Assembly (NCBI GenBank): GCA_035495315.1
Contig: DATJGF010000121.1
Span: 3,835-67,834, forward strand
Source: DATJGF01 sp035495315
GTDB taxonomy: Bacteria; Verrucomicrobiota; Verrucomicrobiia; Limisphaerales; UBA8199
Direction of reading: 5' to 3'
Length of the DNA stretch: 64,000 nucleotides
Positions 43,401 through 51,522 of the stretch are shown piece after piece. The translations under genes and the position numbers were made by a program. Every line of letters starts with the position of its first letter. The first letter of the stretch is position 1. The notes under the pieces are model-generated. The model saw only the letters and a program-made list of their open reading frames with translations, did no database searches and had not been told where the DNA came from.

Positions 43401-46281
43401 TCCAGGATGGACTTTCAACAATCCCTGGTATGGCGTGATGTTTACCGATCCGGATTTCTGGCAGAAATGGATCGATCGTTACCAGGACCTCAGAAAGACC
43501 GTGTATCACCTCACCAACCTGATGGCGCAGATTGATTTCTATGGCAACCAGGTGCGCGAGGCCACCACCCGCGAATATGCTCGCTGGCGCGGTTCAGGCG
43601 GATCCGATACCTCGCCTCGATCAGGCACCTACTACGCCGACGGCCTCACCTACACCTTTCCCACCCCGGGCACGTGGCAGGGAGAAATTAATTTTGTCAA
43701 ATACTGGTTTTCGAATCGCGTCGCCTTTATCGACGGCAATTTCCTCAACCCGCCCAGCTTCAGCACAAACGGCGGCCCGGTGCCGTCAGGCTTCGTGTTG
43801 TCGATCAATTCAGGCACTGTTGAACCCAATTCGACCATCTATTACACCCTCGACGGCACTGACCCGCGGCTGCCCGGTGGCGGCATTAACCCTGCCGCGC
43901 GCGCCAGCCTCAACAAAGCGACGATCACAGTGACGGGGAACAGCCGCATTTTCGCACGTAACTGGAATGGAAATCACTATAATCTGACCGGTCCCGGCAA
44001 TCCCCCCATCTCGAGTTCCTGGTCCGGTCCCACGGTGGCGACTTTTGTCACCGCGACTCCACCTTTGCGCATTACCGAAATCATGTACAATCCGCTGCCT
44101 CCGCCACCGGGCGGCACCAATGACAACTCCGATTTCGAGTATATAGAGTTCCAGAATACCGCTGGAGCTGCGATCAACCTGAGCGGTTATCGGTTGAGCG
44201 GCGGAATTGATTTCACTTTTGGAAATTATGTGCTGGGCGCAGGCAAAACGGTATTGCTGGTCCGCAATCCCGCCGCGTTTCAATCGAGGTATCCAGGAGT
44301 CACAAATGTAATCGGCAATTATACGAACAGCCTGAACAACAGCGGCGATCATCTAATCCTAACCGGCCCGCTCCAGGAGCCTATTCTTGACTTCTCTTTC
44401 AATGATACCTGGTATCCCGCCACCGACGGGCTCGGTTTTTCGCTCGTGATTCGCGATCCGAACGGACCTGCGAACGCCTGGAACACCAAAGAAGGCTGGC
44501 GCCCCAGCGGCTCACTTAATGGATCGCCCGGCGTAGCCGAAACTATCGATCCAGCTATCCCCGGCATTCTGATTACTGAAGCCCTCACCCATACTGATTT
44601 GCCAATGGTCGACACAATCGAGTTGTTTAATCCAACCCCAAGCACCGTCGATCTCAGTGGCTGGTTCCTGACGGACGATCGGCATGTGGCGTTGAAGTAC
44701 CGTATTCCGAATGGCACAAGCATCGGCCCGGGGCGTTATCTTACCTTCACCACGAATCAATTCGGAACCGGAACCAATGGCTTTTCCCTGAGTTCAACCG
44801 GAGACCAGGTTTATCTCTTCTCGGGCAGCACGAAAACAAACCTGACCGGTTACGCGCACGGGTTCGATTTCGGGGCCGCACCCAACGGCATCTCCTTTGG
44901 CCGCTATGTCAATAGCCAGGGCGACGAGCAGTTCGTGCTGCAAAGTGCCAATACGCTGGGGACTAATAATGCTTACCCGCGCGTCGGGCCGATAGTGTTT
45001 GCTGAAATCATGTATCACCCGCCCGACCCATATCCGGGCATGAACGATGAGCTCAACGAGTACATCGAGTTGTGGAATATTGCCGCCACCAACGTTCCGC
45101 TTTACGACCCGAATGCCACAACGAACACGTGGCACGTCCGCAACGGGGTGTCCTTTGATTTTCCAGCCAGCGTCAGCCTCGATCCCGACGCAAGATTGTT
45201 GGTCGTCGGTTTTGATCCAAATCTTTACCCGGGCACATTGGCTGCGCTGCGAAACAAATACGCCCTGGCGCCGAGTGTACCTGTCTTTGGCCCCTGGAAC
45301 GGCAAACTCAACAATGGCGGCGATTCGATCGAACTGCTCCGGCCGGATAATCCGAACGTCACACCGACAAATACCATCGTGCCATACTATCTGGTCGAGA
45401 AAATTGCTTATGGCAACACGTCGCCCTGGCCTGCCGCGGCCAGTGGTGATGGGTACGCGTTGCAGAGGATCGACAACTCGTTATTTGGGAACGATCCCCT
45501 CAATTGGCAGGCGGTGCTTCCTTTTGCGGGCCAGCCGACGGTACCCACGATTACGGTCCAACCGACGAATGTAACAGTTTTTCAAGGCGGCAGCGTGACC
45601 CTGGTGGTCGCAGCGATGGGAACCGCGCCACTGAGCTACCAATGGTATTTCAACGGAACCAATCTGTTGGCCGGCGCCACCAATAGCACATTGCTGATCA
45701 CTAACGCGCAGTTGGCTCAGACCGGTTCGTATCGAGTCCTCGTCACCAACAGTGTCGGCTCGGCAACCAGTCAGAGTGCTCGGTTGACGGTTGCGGTGGC
45801 TCCAACCATCACCAGCCAGCCAGCCGACCTCGTCGCCCCTATCGGCGGCCGGGCAAGCTTTACGGTTTCCGCGTCAGGATCCGCCCCGCTGAGCTACAAC
45901 TGGTTTTATAATACGAACACCTTGTTACCTGGTGCTGGTGCCGATTTGACTCTCTTCAACGTCCAACCCGCGCAATCCGGCTACTACCATGTCGCAGTAT
46001 CCAATTCCTTCGGAAACGTCGCCAGCCGTATGGCGCGACTAAGTGTCATTTCGCCGCCGGTTATCGACCCAGGCGCCTTGAAAATCACCGGCAACGTCGT
46101 TTCTATTTCGATCCCTAGTGCCGTCGGCGTAAACTACACACTCGAATACAAAGATTCGCTCAATGATACAACCTGGATCGCCTTACTTCCCGCCACGCCG
46201 GGTTCCGGCGCCATTATAGTACTCTCAGATACCACCCGGCCCCCCGGCGGAAATCGCTTTTATCGATTGAAGTGCTACTAG
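40435..46281 (+). CDS. giant secreted CotH-kinase / lamin-tail / Ig-like protein
   Basis: 1948 residues from ATG 40435, giving a signal peptide (VAWCLLTGLLWMMALSKALAQ). Modules in order: Ig-like domain (ITQEPSDQTIFYGD, YQWYRNGS), a galactose-binding-like domain (DEFDWKSPGYDDSAWPFGPG), a SbsA-like Ig unit (IEVHFSEDV), lamin-tail 1 (VRINEFMAAN ... DWLELYNGG), chitobiase C-like, a CotH kinase domain (LEVFDTKNGRSS, GLYVLEEKIKIGKNRVDIDKL, QGPLWDFDRAF), another chitobiase C-like unit (STIYYTLDGTDPR), lamin-tails 2-4 (LRITEIMYNPLPPPPGG, ILITEALTH, IVFAEIMYHPPDP), two Ig-like units, and an end domain (YTLEYKDS ... FYRLKCY). CotH enzymes phosphorylate secreted proteins in Bacillus spores; a role in modifying surface proteins is inferred. 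Earlier in-frame starts exist up to 40186. Confidence 0.92.
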   Translation: MCPGFGSKGALRRVAWCLLTGLLWMMALSKALAQAPSITQEPSDQTIFYGDPATFVVHATGSLPLTYQWYRNGSAVAAATSSALAISAVSSNDQGAAFFVTVTNLQGSVTSQSAVLTVEYGAAGPGQTLHLLSYDSIWKYDQTDNLDEFDWKSPGYDDSAWPFGPGLLAAENNPAITPLIGTVLEDPRLPDPGVSSGHAYYFRTRVTLPADFYSVSLAGTYRCDDGAVIHLNGSESLRIRLPSGVIWNQTMATGFPPDSTGGTDATSDEPLALSSGLVPGSNLIAVEVHQQNSSSSDIVWGLALDATVYPRVRDTNAPTVARVIPEPGATVASLRQIEVHFSEDVKGVRATDLLINGSPATNLTQYAPYIYVFDFPQPAAGNVTANWNPAHTITDVSANSNRFAGGSYTFTLDIPTLPRSVRINEFMAANAHSIRDEDGQHSDWLELYNGGTQPVDLSGWYLTDNPGKLTKWRIPDGVIMASQSYLLIWASGLDRTNFPGPLHTNFKLDKTAGNSLDLVFSDGSSVLSSFSPYPQQYDDVSYGCDRLDPALVGYFTNATPNGPNSAIGPGFGPDVVFSVPGGSFQQPFALSLSTADTNAVIRYLLVTNGPSAVVTVVPNANSPIYTGPITISGSIQVRARAFSTRAGYFPGPLHNETYLQISPGLTSFSSDLPIVVFHDMGGGGVAYTADQFTTLEVFDTKNGRSSLLNPPDLVIQGYFHRRGQATLYNPKASLRVETQNAYGDDLDVELLGFPAENDWVFYGIDEFDKVLMHNPLAHELYRAMGHYTSHTRYVEVFLKDDYGTPGPITAGDYNGLYVLEEKIKIGKNRVDIDKLQPENTTAPSITGGYLLSIDKGNPGAGDGLAGAWVWYLDPDFSEVSSPAQRQYIQNYFNDFYNALMGPNWTDPNLGYQAYIGMDSWIDYHLHQTFVFNVDMLRISSYFYKPRNGKLVQGPLWDFDRAFADSDDGRGFNPFLWRSNDGDGGTDPFNPGWTFNNPWYGVMFTDPDFWQKWIDRYQDLRKTVYHLTNLMAQIDFYGNQVREATTREYARWRGSGGSDTSPRSGTYYADGLTYTFPTPGTWQGEINFVKYWFSNRVAFIDGNFLNPPSFSTNGGPVPSGFVLSINSGTVEPNSTIYYTLDGTDPRLPGGGINPAARASLNKATITVTGNSRIFARNWNGNHYNLTGPGNPPISSSWSGPTVATFVTATPPLRITEIMYNPLPPPPGGTNDNSDFEYIEFQNTAGAAINLSGYRLSGGIDFTFGNYVLGAGKTVLLVRNPAAFQSRYPGVTNVIGNYTNSLNNSGDHLILTGPLQEPILDFSFNDTWYPATDGLGFSLVIRDPNGPANAWNTKEGWRPSGSLNGSPGVAETIDPAIPGILITEALTHTDLPMVDTIELFNPTPSTVDLSGWFLTDDRHVALKYRIPNGTSIGPGRYLTFTTNQFGTGTNGFSLSSTGDQVYLFSGSTKTNLTGYAHGFDFGAAPNGISFGRYVNSQGDEQFVLQSANTLGTNNAYPRVGPIVFAEIMYHPPDPYPGMNDELNEYIELWNIAATNVPLYDPNATTNTWHVRNGVSFDFPASVSLDPDARLLVVGFDPNLYPGTLAALRNKYALAPSVPVFGPWNGKLNNGGDSIELLRPDNPNVTPTNTIVPYYLVEKIAYGNTSPWPAAASGDGYALQRIDNSLFGNDPLNWQAVLPFAGQPTVPTITVQPTNVTVFQGGSVTLVVAAMGTAPLSYQWYFNGTNLLAGATNSTLLITNAQLAQTGSYRVLVTNSVGSATSQSARLTVAVAPTITSQPADLVAPIGGRASFTVSASGSAPLSYNWFYNTNTLLPGAGADLTLFNVQPAQSGYYHVAVSNSFGNVASRMARLSVISPPVIDPGALKITGNVVSISIPSAVGVNYTLEYKDSLNDTTWIALLPATPGSGAIIVLSDTTRPPGGNRFYRLKCY

Positions 46282-46454
46282 CGATTTAAGACTTGAACTG
46301 TTGCCGAGTTTTACACGCCCATCGTGCTCGCCCTCGATTTCCAGGATCTTAGAGAACGGACGACGAGAAACGAGGAGGACCCAGGCGGTTAATAGAAGGA
46401 GCTACTCTTCTTACACCGTTTGTGTTTTTCGTGCCCTGCATCCATTGAAACTGC

Positions 46455-47660
46455 TCAGCCTCCAAGAACGTTTTGCAATCCGCGCCAGAACCCTGGTGGG
46501 TCAGCCCTCTTATATGCCTCCTTGGCCGGACCGAGGTCCAATTGCAGCAACAAATAGATAGCATTGGCCCCACGTCCGTGCGTCCGGATCGCATCGATGC
46601 CGTAGCCGTAATCGAGCAGCGCCCGCCATACTTTGGAGGTATAGAATACGCCGCCACCGACCCCTGAGTTCCAATGGCCCGGTTGCTCCAGGCCAGGCAA
46701 ATAATCGACATAAGCTGTCGCCGCCGCGAAGTTGATATTCCATCGCCGATTCTGGCTGACTGGAATCGTGTAATTGCCTCCGAACAGGGCAAAATCTTTG
46801 GCGCTGAGTTCCTGATAAAAATAACCCGGCAGGGAAAGAGGGAATTCTGATGCTAACGGGAGAAATCCTCCCAACCGATATGCGCTTAGCCGGTCAGCTT
46901 CGATCGCGGTACCGCCAGTGAGGTTGACTGCAAACTGGTGCTTCCATTTAAATAAATGATAGGCCAGATACGCATTGGCCCAGAACAGGTGCGACTGCGA
47001 TTCGATTTGCCGATCACCAAAACCATAGGTCTGCGGGTCGGTGCGAAAATAGCCTTCGTACCAGACCGAGAGCTCCATTGCTTTGTCGGGAAACAGCGCC
47101 ATGGGCCGCCCACCCCACCGCAAACCGGTGCGCACCGTGAACATTCCACGATTGTCCGGCACGATAAAATTATCCGCAGTATGAGGGTTCTCCTCGTAAC
47201 TAACGAAACGAGCTGCGGGACTCAGCACGCCATACAGCGGAATCTGGTAACCGGGATTGAAGAGGTGGTATAAGCCCAGGCCGGTCTGGGCACGAAAGCC
47301 ATCGAACGATTCTTCGCGGAAATATTTGCCTAGTCGATATTCGTGATAGGTGTCCCGATAACCACCGCCGGAGAAATTAATGCCCAAATCGGTGTTGGCA
47401 CCAAGCACCTCGCGAAATCCCAGTTCCGAATCGAGGTAGGTTGGCCCCACTGCCAAACGCAAGGTCTCATTCGTCCCTGGAAACCCAGGTTTGTTCAGGT
47501 AATAAAACCCATACCCCGTCAGCGGGGCACTACCTTCGAGCTGCGCGCTGTAACCAACTTCAACCAGCTCGCGTTTTTTAGGGTCGACTTGCCCCTGCCC
47601 TGTCCTTGGTGCAAAGCAAAAAGCCAACAGCGCCACCATACCCCAGTGGACTCTAGCCAT
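46455..47660 (-). CDS. outer-membrane beta-barrel protein
   Basis: 401 residues from ATG 47660, with signal peptide (MVALLAFCFAPRTGQG). Almost the whole sequence is made of alternating amphipathic strands ending in aromatic residues (GYGFYYLNKPGFPG, LRLAVGPTYLDSE, MELSVWYEGYFRTDP, ALLDYGYGIDAIR). DAIRTHGRGANAIYLLLQLDL near the end resembles the C-terminus of Omp85-like surface-antigen barrels, but no POTRA domain is present, so it is a barrel of unknown cargo. It converges with the giant CotH gene. Confidence 0.8.
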   Translation of the reverse strand: MARVHWGMVALLAFCFAPRTGQGQVDPKKRELVEVGYSAQLEGSAPLTGYGFYYLNKPGFPGTNETLRLAVGPTYLDSELGFREVLGANTDLGINFSGGGYRDTYHEYRLGKYFREESFDGFRAQTGLGLYHLFNPGYQIPLYGVLSPAARFVSYEENPHTADNFIVPDNRGMFTVRTGLRWGGRPMALFPDKAMELSVWYEGYFRTDPQTYGFGDRQIESQSHLFWANAYLAYHLFKWKHQFAVNLTGGTAIEADRLSAYRLGGFLPLASEFPLSLPGYFYQELSAKDFALFGGNYTIPVSQNRRWNINFAAATAYVDYLPGLEQPGHWNSGVGGGVFYTSKVWRALLDYGYGIDAIRTHGRGANAIYLLLQLDLGPAKEAYKRADPPGFWRGLQNVLGG

Positions 47661-48105
47661 GACAGAAAAGTCCGTGCTGGATAAGGCCTTTCCAAGCGGG
47701 TCTTGCACCCATACCCCGCTGCCAGACTACCCAATCAATCTCCTCAGCAAAAACATCCGTGCGGTTCTGACTCGCGCCTGAAAGCCTTACTCCTGGGTCT
47801 TCGTATCTTCACGCCTTTGCTGTTCCCGCCTCTTCCTCTGCCCCGCCTGCAGCCTGTAAATCTCAACGTTGCCACTACCGTTCGGCTGGGGCTGGCCACT
47901 CAGTACCCCTCCCGCGTCTGCGGTTCATCCCTGTTTCCATCTTGTCTTTGCCGCCCATCGCTGTTGCTGAACGCCACTAACTCCTCATCCCCGCAAACCA
48001 CAGAATCAACCTTTTTCTCCGTGTCCTTCGCGACTTTGCGTTTCATCGTCTTATCCAACCCAATCATGCCAAAAGTGGGGCGTGATACTTTCCCAATACA
48101 CTCCC
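47661..48105. other. intergenic region without clear gene
   Basis: 445 bases between two minus-strand genes. It is pyrimidine-rich on the plus strand. 48011-48050 carries the phrase TTTTTCTCCGTGTCCTTCGCGACTTTGCG, of the same short-repeat flavour seen elsewhere in the window. A plus-strand frame of about 210 codons crosses it and the next gene but has no domain-like sequence. Confidence 0.4.
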
Positions 48106-48543
48106 TCAGTCATTGTTCGCGCCGGTTAAAGCGAATAAGGCGATTGAGCACCAGAGGTACCACATCATCGCCTGCTCGTTCCGTGGTATTACAACCACTC
48201 TCTCGTCTTCCGGAAAAATCACCCGGTGCGGCAGATGGGCCATCAGGAAGAATATCACGAACAGTACAGAAAAGATCAGGCAAAATGTACGGTCATAATT
48301 TTTGGTGCCTTCGCTCAAACGTGCCCAGACGAACAACACAAGGATAAGGCCCTCAGCCAGTGCGTAGAAGACCCACGGGGGAACGAGTGGTCCGCCGCCT
48401 CGCCCCAAGTGCCCCCGTTCCATGCCGAAAAAATGCTCCCCTATAGGGGCACCTGATGCGAGCCCATAAAGGACATATGCCACAAAGATGGCTATCGAGA
48501 GCGGCAGGTTAACAGTACTCAGGGTTTTGAAGGTGCGAAGCAT
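48106..48543 (-). CDS. small four-helix membrane protein, unknown
   Basis: 145 residues from ATG 48543. Four hydrophobic segments (LPLSIAIFVAYVLYGLASG, VFYALAEGLILVLFVWARL, TFCLIFSVLFVIFFLMAHL, MMWYLWCSIALFALTG). Charged loops include EHFFGMERGHLGRGGG and HRVIFPEDERVVVIPRNE. No family was recognised. It is in an accessory-looking stretch. Confidence 0.65.
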   Translation of the reverse strand: MLRTFKTLSTVNLPLSIAIFVAYVLYGLASGAPIGEHFFGMERGHLGRGGGPLVPPWVFYALAEGLILVLFVWARLSEGTKNYDRTFCLIFSVLFVIFFLMAHLPHRVIFPEDERVVVIPRNEQAMMWYLWCSIALFALTGANND

Positions 48544-48940
48544 CGCTTGTTGGCCACCGTTCGGAGGGTCATGTCGGTTACTGGTTCTGCTCAGCGGCCG
48601 CCGGCCGCACAAGAAGTTAATTATGGCGCTGCGAGCTGTTCATATCGTCAAATTAAACGTTCATATGGGAGTCGCCTTCGAGCGGAGCCGGACGCGGAAC
48701 ATGACCGGCCCCAGCCCCGCATAATCGGGGTGCCACCGTTTGACCAGCTGGCGCCAGGCTCAGCGCAGCTCGGCGGAGCTAATCTCCGGACGGACCCCCA
48801 GCGGGGCGTAATAGTCGGGTTGTGAACCGGTGCGCACGGGTTTCGCAGCTAACGGTCCCGATCCGGAAACCGGCCCGTATGATCCTCGGTTTGCAACCAG
48901 AGCGCCATCGCCGGGTCCGCTGGATATGATCCGTTCAACA
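48544..48940. other. intergenic region without clear gene
   Basis: 397 bases, GC-rich, no convincing reading frame on either strand and no dispersed palindrome. GTTCAAC at 48933-48939 touches the end of the VOC remnant and matches an attC inverse-core word by itself, but no partner core was found at a suitable distance. Confidence 0.4.
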
Positions 48941-49304
48941 TCATAACTCCCAATACAATATCAAACCGTTGCCGTCCAAATCGCGAAAACCAAACTCGCG
49001 ACTCCCCCCATCCGTATTCCTCACCTGAACCTTCTCCTCCAAAACGGCCTTGTCTCGATACTCCTCAAAAAGAGCGTCCGGATCATTCACATTAATTCGC
49101 ACCGCAACCTTCCCGCAGTTCCCGACTTGAATTGATCTTCATGCTGCCACTGCATGTGCAGCGACACACCGTCGCAGCACACTGCAGCATAGTTCTCGGG
49201 ATCTTGCCTGTACCGAAACTCGATCTGAAACCCGAGGCGCTCGACATAGTACCGAAGCGCTTGTCCACATCCCGCACGTCCAGAATCGGAATCACATTGC
49301 TGAA
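48941..49304 (-). pseudogene. VOC/glyoxalase-family protein, two frameshifts
   Basis: Three reading frames on the minus strand combine into one VOC protein: FSNVIPILDVRDVD, then (shift near 49262) QALRYYVERLGFQIEF ... ENYAAVCCDGVSLHMQWQHE, then (shift near 49112) KVAVRINVNDPDALFEEY ... REFGFRDLDGNGLILYWEL and stop at 48941. The metal-ligand type residues (His in LHMQW, Glu in YWEL) are in place, and the last strands are typical of bleomycin-resistance/glyoxalase proteins. Its beginning is fused to the DUF2200 remnant, so the original start is lost. Confidence 0.85.
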
Positions 49305-49313
49305 CCAGACGAA

Positions 49314-49548
49314 TACACCTTTGATCAAAGTTCGGGAACGATTCAACTTAGGAGCTTCCTTGAAGAAGGTTTCAAAGTTCTTTCTGCGTTTTCAATTGTC
49401 CTGCCAACTCCCGCTGATTGTAGCCTGTCAACCAGCGAATAACCGCATCCACTTCTGACTTTGAACGGCCCTTTTTTTCTGCCTTTGCAACACAATGAGG
49501 ATACACGCGCGCGAAGCTCGTCGTAAAAATACGATGTTTTGTTGTCAT
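49314..49548 (-). pseudogene. DUF2200 family protein, frameshifted and truncated
   Basis: From ATG 49548: TTKHRIFTTSFARVYPHCVAKAEKKGRSKSEVDAVIRWLTGYNQREL, the diagnostic DUF2200 start, stopping at 49372. The next frame continues NFETFFKEAPKLNRSRTLIKG, the following DUF2200 segment, up to about 49314, where VOC sequence takes over. The last third of DUF2200 is missing. So one frameshift and one deletion/fusion have occurred. Such small DUF2200 genes are often found as mobile cassettes. Confidence 0.85.
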
Positions 49549-49559
49549 GTGAATAGCAG

Positions 49560-49634
49560 GCTTAACAATTCGCGGTACCGACCCGGCGGGCTCGATGCCT
49601 GGTTTGGAAGGACGCGCTGTCGTCCCGGTTAGGT
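49560..49634. other. attC-like site (integron recombination-site candidate)
   Basis: 75 bp bounded by GCTTAAC (RYYYAAC) and GTTAGGT (GTTRRRY), with AATTCG next to the first core and partly complementary inner arms (CGGTACCGAC / GTCGTCCCG). It begins 11 bp upstream of the DUF2200 start. Chance matches to the two short cores are expected a few times in 64 kb, and no integrase is present. Confidence 0.35.
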
Positions 49635-49799
49635 GCATCTCCGTTCTTCTACCATAGATTTTTACTCTGGTACCTGGACAACTTTTCTGGAAAGTTCTGC
49701 AGCCGCAATCCACAAGTGACACGTGCCTGCTGGCTCAAGCTAATAACAGGTCTCCTTCCCCCTTCCAGTGGACTCCCGAGAGGCGGCCGAGCCGGGCAA

Positions 49800-50744
49800 C
49801 TAACGTTCCTCCGTCGGTCGCTGACCAGAGCGCTTGTGCCATTGTTCTTTTAGAAAGGTGAGAACCGCAGCGTGAAAGGTCGGCTGGTACGGCGTTGAAT
49901 GATGGTCACCTTCGCACTGGGCAAACCGGGCAGACGGTATTGCCTTCAACAGTTTCTCCACCTTCTGATTGGCAGCGTCCGAGCGGCCGTTCACAACCAG
50001 AACCGGAACGCGAATCTGCCTTAAACCTTCCTCAGACCAGTGGGGTGCGACGGCGCCGCGAATGACGGCCGCCAGAACTTTGGGATCCGCATTGGTCGCG
50101 CGGGCTGCCAGCAGGCTGGCGGAGGCCAGGTGCCCTGGAATGACTTCGCCTTGTTCCAGAATTCTAGCGCCTTCTTCGGCCCAAATTCGGTGGGTCAGGG
50201 GTCGCGGAACCCAGTCAGGTACTGGCCAGTTCTTTGGAAATTCCAAAACCGTGTCTTGCATCACATAATCTCCTACGCCGGCGAGAATCGCCGATTTGAC
50301 TTCCGACGGAGCTAGCATTAGCAAGCCCGCCGCGGTTCCTGTCCCCATTGAGAACCCAACTATATCAGCCGAATCCAGGTGAAGATGGCGAATCAACGCC
50401 ATGACATCCCGGGCCATTGCCGCGTTCTCATACGCACTTTGATTCCGGGGTTTGTCGGAATTGCCGAAACCACGCATGTCCGGCACTACCACTCGGGCGC
50501 AGGTTGCCAGGGCGTCGACTAATCCACCTCTCCCGGCCAGCGGCGGGTCAGGAAGCGGCGGTGCCGCGCCAAACACCTCTTGAAACATTTTCTGCCGTTT
50601 CGCAAGGAGCGGCTCGATTCGCTCAAAATTTCCGAATTGGCCCAGCCCATCAACGGCAAAGCCGTGGAGGAGGACAACGGCGGGGCCGCTGCCCTGGTCA
50701 ACATAGGCTATTTTCACCCCATCGAAACTCGTGAAGGTTTTCAT
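49800..50744 (-). CDS. alpha/beta hydrolase
   Basis: 314 residues from ATG 50744 (a further in-frame ATG is three codons upstream). Classical fold: VKIAYVDQGSGPAVVLLHGF, VVVPDMRGFGNSDKP, nucleophile Ser in ADIVGFSMGTGTAAGLL, acid in VLVVNGRSDAANQ, His in CEGDHHSTPYQ. An insert after the oxyanion loop (ERIEPLLAKRQKMFQEVFGAAPP) lengthens the usual RGFGNSDKP spacing. Probably a cytoplasmic esterase or epoxide-hydrolase-like enzyme; substrate unknown. It follows the zinc-ribbon gene on the same strand. Confidence 0.88.
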   Translation of the reverse strand: MKTFTSFDGVKIAYVDQGSGPAVVLLHGFAVDGLGQFGNFERIEPLLAKRQKMFQEVFGAAPPLPDPPLAGRGGLVDALATCARVVVPDMRGFGNSDKPRNQSAYENAAMARDVMALIRHLHLDSADIVGFSMGTGTAAGLLMLAPSEVKSAILAGVGDYVMQDTVLEFPKNWPVPDWVPRPLTHRIWAEEGARILEQGEVIPGHLASASLLAARATNADPKVLAAVIRGAVAPHWSEEGLRQIRVPVLVVNGRSDAANQKVEKLLKAIPSARFAQCEGDHHSTPYQPTFHAAVLTFLKEQWHKRSGQRPTEER

Positions 50745-50852
50745 CGCTCCCACTGGTCCATCACCATATCAGGCACGATTCTCGTGTCTCGTTCGAATCA
50801 AACTGCGCACACGTCGGCACGTGCCTTGCAGCAATAAGGCTAGGGCTCATCA

Positions 50853-51161
50853 TCATCGCCTCCCGAAAAGTATCCAGGACCACTTTCGCTTTGGGCGCAC
50901 GGGTATCCCTAAGCGATCAAACAACTCGTCGCTTCCGCCACGAGCGATGGCCTGTTCCGCCGCTCCTTTCTCAGCCCGCGTCCAGACAGTGCCACACTCG
51001 ACGCACAAGAACCCCTCTGGGTCCACATCCACCGAGGGGCCGAGCGTGCGCCAGAATCTTCTTTCTTGGGAGCGAAACCGGAATTCTACCGGACCGCCCG
51101 CCCACCCAATTCTTCCCTGAACAATCCTGTCACTGTCACAAGCTGGACATTTCATCTCCAT
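50853..51161 (-). CDS. zinc-ribbon protein, unknown
   Basis: 102 residues beginning MEMKCPACDSDRIVQGRIG with a second knuckle at GFLCVECGTVW, a CxxC...CxxC zinc ribbon spaced by about 45 residues. The end is basic (VRPKRKWSWILFGRR). ATG 51161 follows a purine-rich stretch. Small zinc-ribbon proteins of this sort are often accessory genes of unknown role. Confidence 0.7.
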   Translation of the reverse strand: MEMKCPACDSDRIVQGRIGWAGGPVEFRFRSQERRFWRTLGPSVDVDPEGFLCVECGTVWTRAEKGAAEQAIARGGSDELFDRLGIPVRPKRKWSWILFGRR

Positions 51162-51522
51162 GGTCGTGCGGCTCTAAGGATTACCACCAACAAAACCGGT
51201 GCAACTGACGTTCAGCATGCCAACGAGCCGTCGTCGCCGGTTTCGTTGAAGCGGGATAGTTCGACATAGCATCGAGCTTACCTATTGGATTTTCTAAAGC
51301 CACCAGCCTGCTCCGGCGGGCTTCCGCCAAAACTGCCATAGACTGATGGCCCTTACGTTCGTTAGCGCCAATGAGCGCGAACACTTCCAGATCCGATTTT
51401 GCCAGTCGTTCTGTGCACTTTGGCCCAACACTCATTGATCCATCAACTCTATTTCCGTTTCTGACTAAAACGCACTTTTATTTCAAGGCCACGGCGTTTC
51501 TACTTCGGCCTCCCCGCTTTGC
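51162..51522. other. intergenic region, possible small decayed ORF
   Basis: 361 bases between the zinc-ribbon gene and the chemosensory cluster. A minus-strand frame of 84 codons (51181-51435, MSVGPKCTERLAKSDLEVF...) has a natural-looking start and an odd Trp/His-rich end, but resembles nothing recognised. Confidence 0.3.

Noticed and set aside
47703..48347. Plus-strand frame of 214 codons
   Set aside because: Leu/Ser/Pro/Arg-rich, runs from intergenic DNA into the antisense of the membrane-protein gene; no domain.
49790..51215. CAACTAACGTTC (49797) and CAACTGACGTTC (51199) as further cassette boundaries
   Set aside because: The two words resemble each other and lie at gene boundaries, but neither fits the RYYYAAC/GTTRRRY cores nor shows a paired partner.
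51181..51435. 84-codon minus-strand frame
   Set aside because: Possible small gene but no recognisable sequence and no coding signature beyond a start; kept only as a remark in the gap entry.
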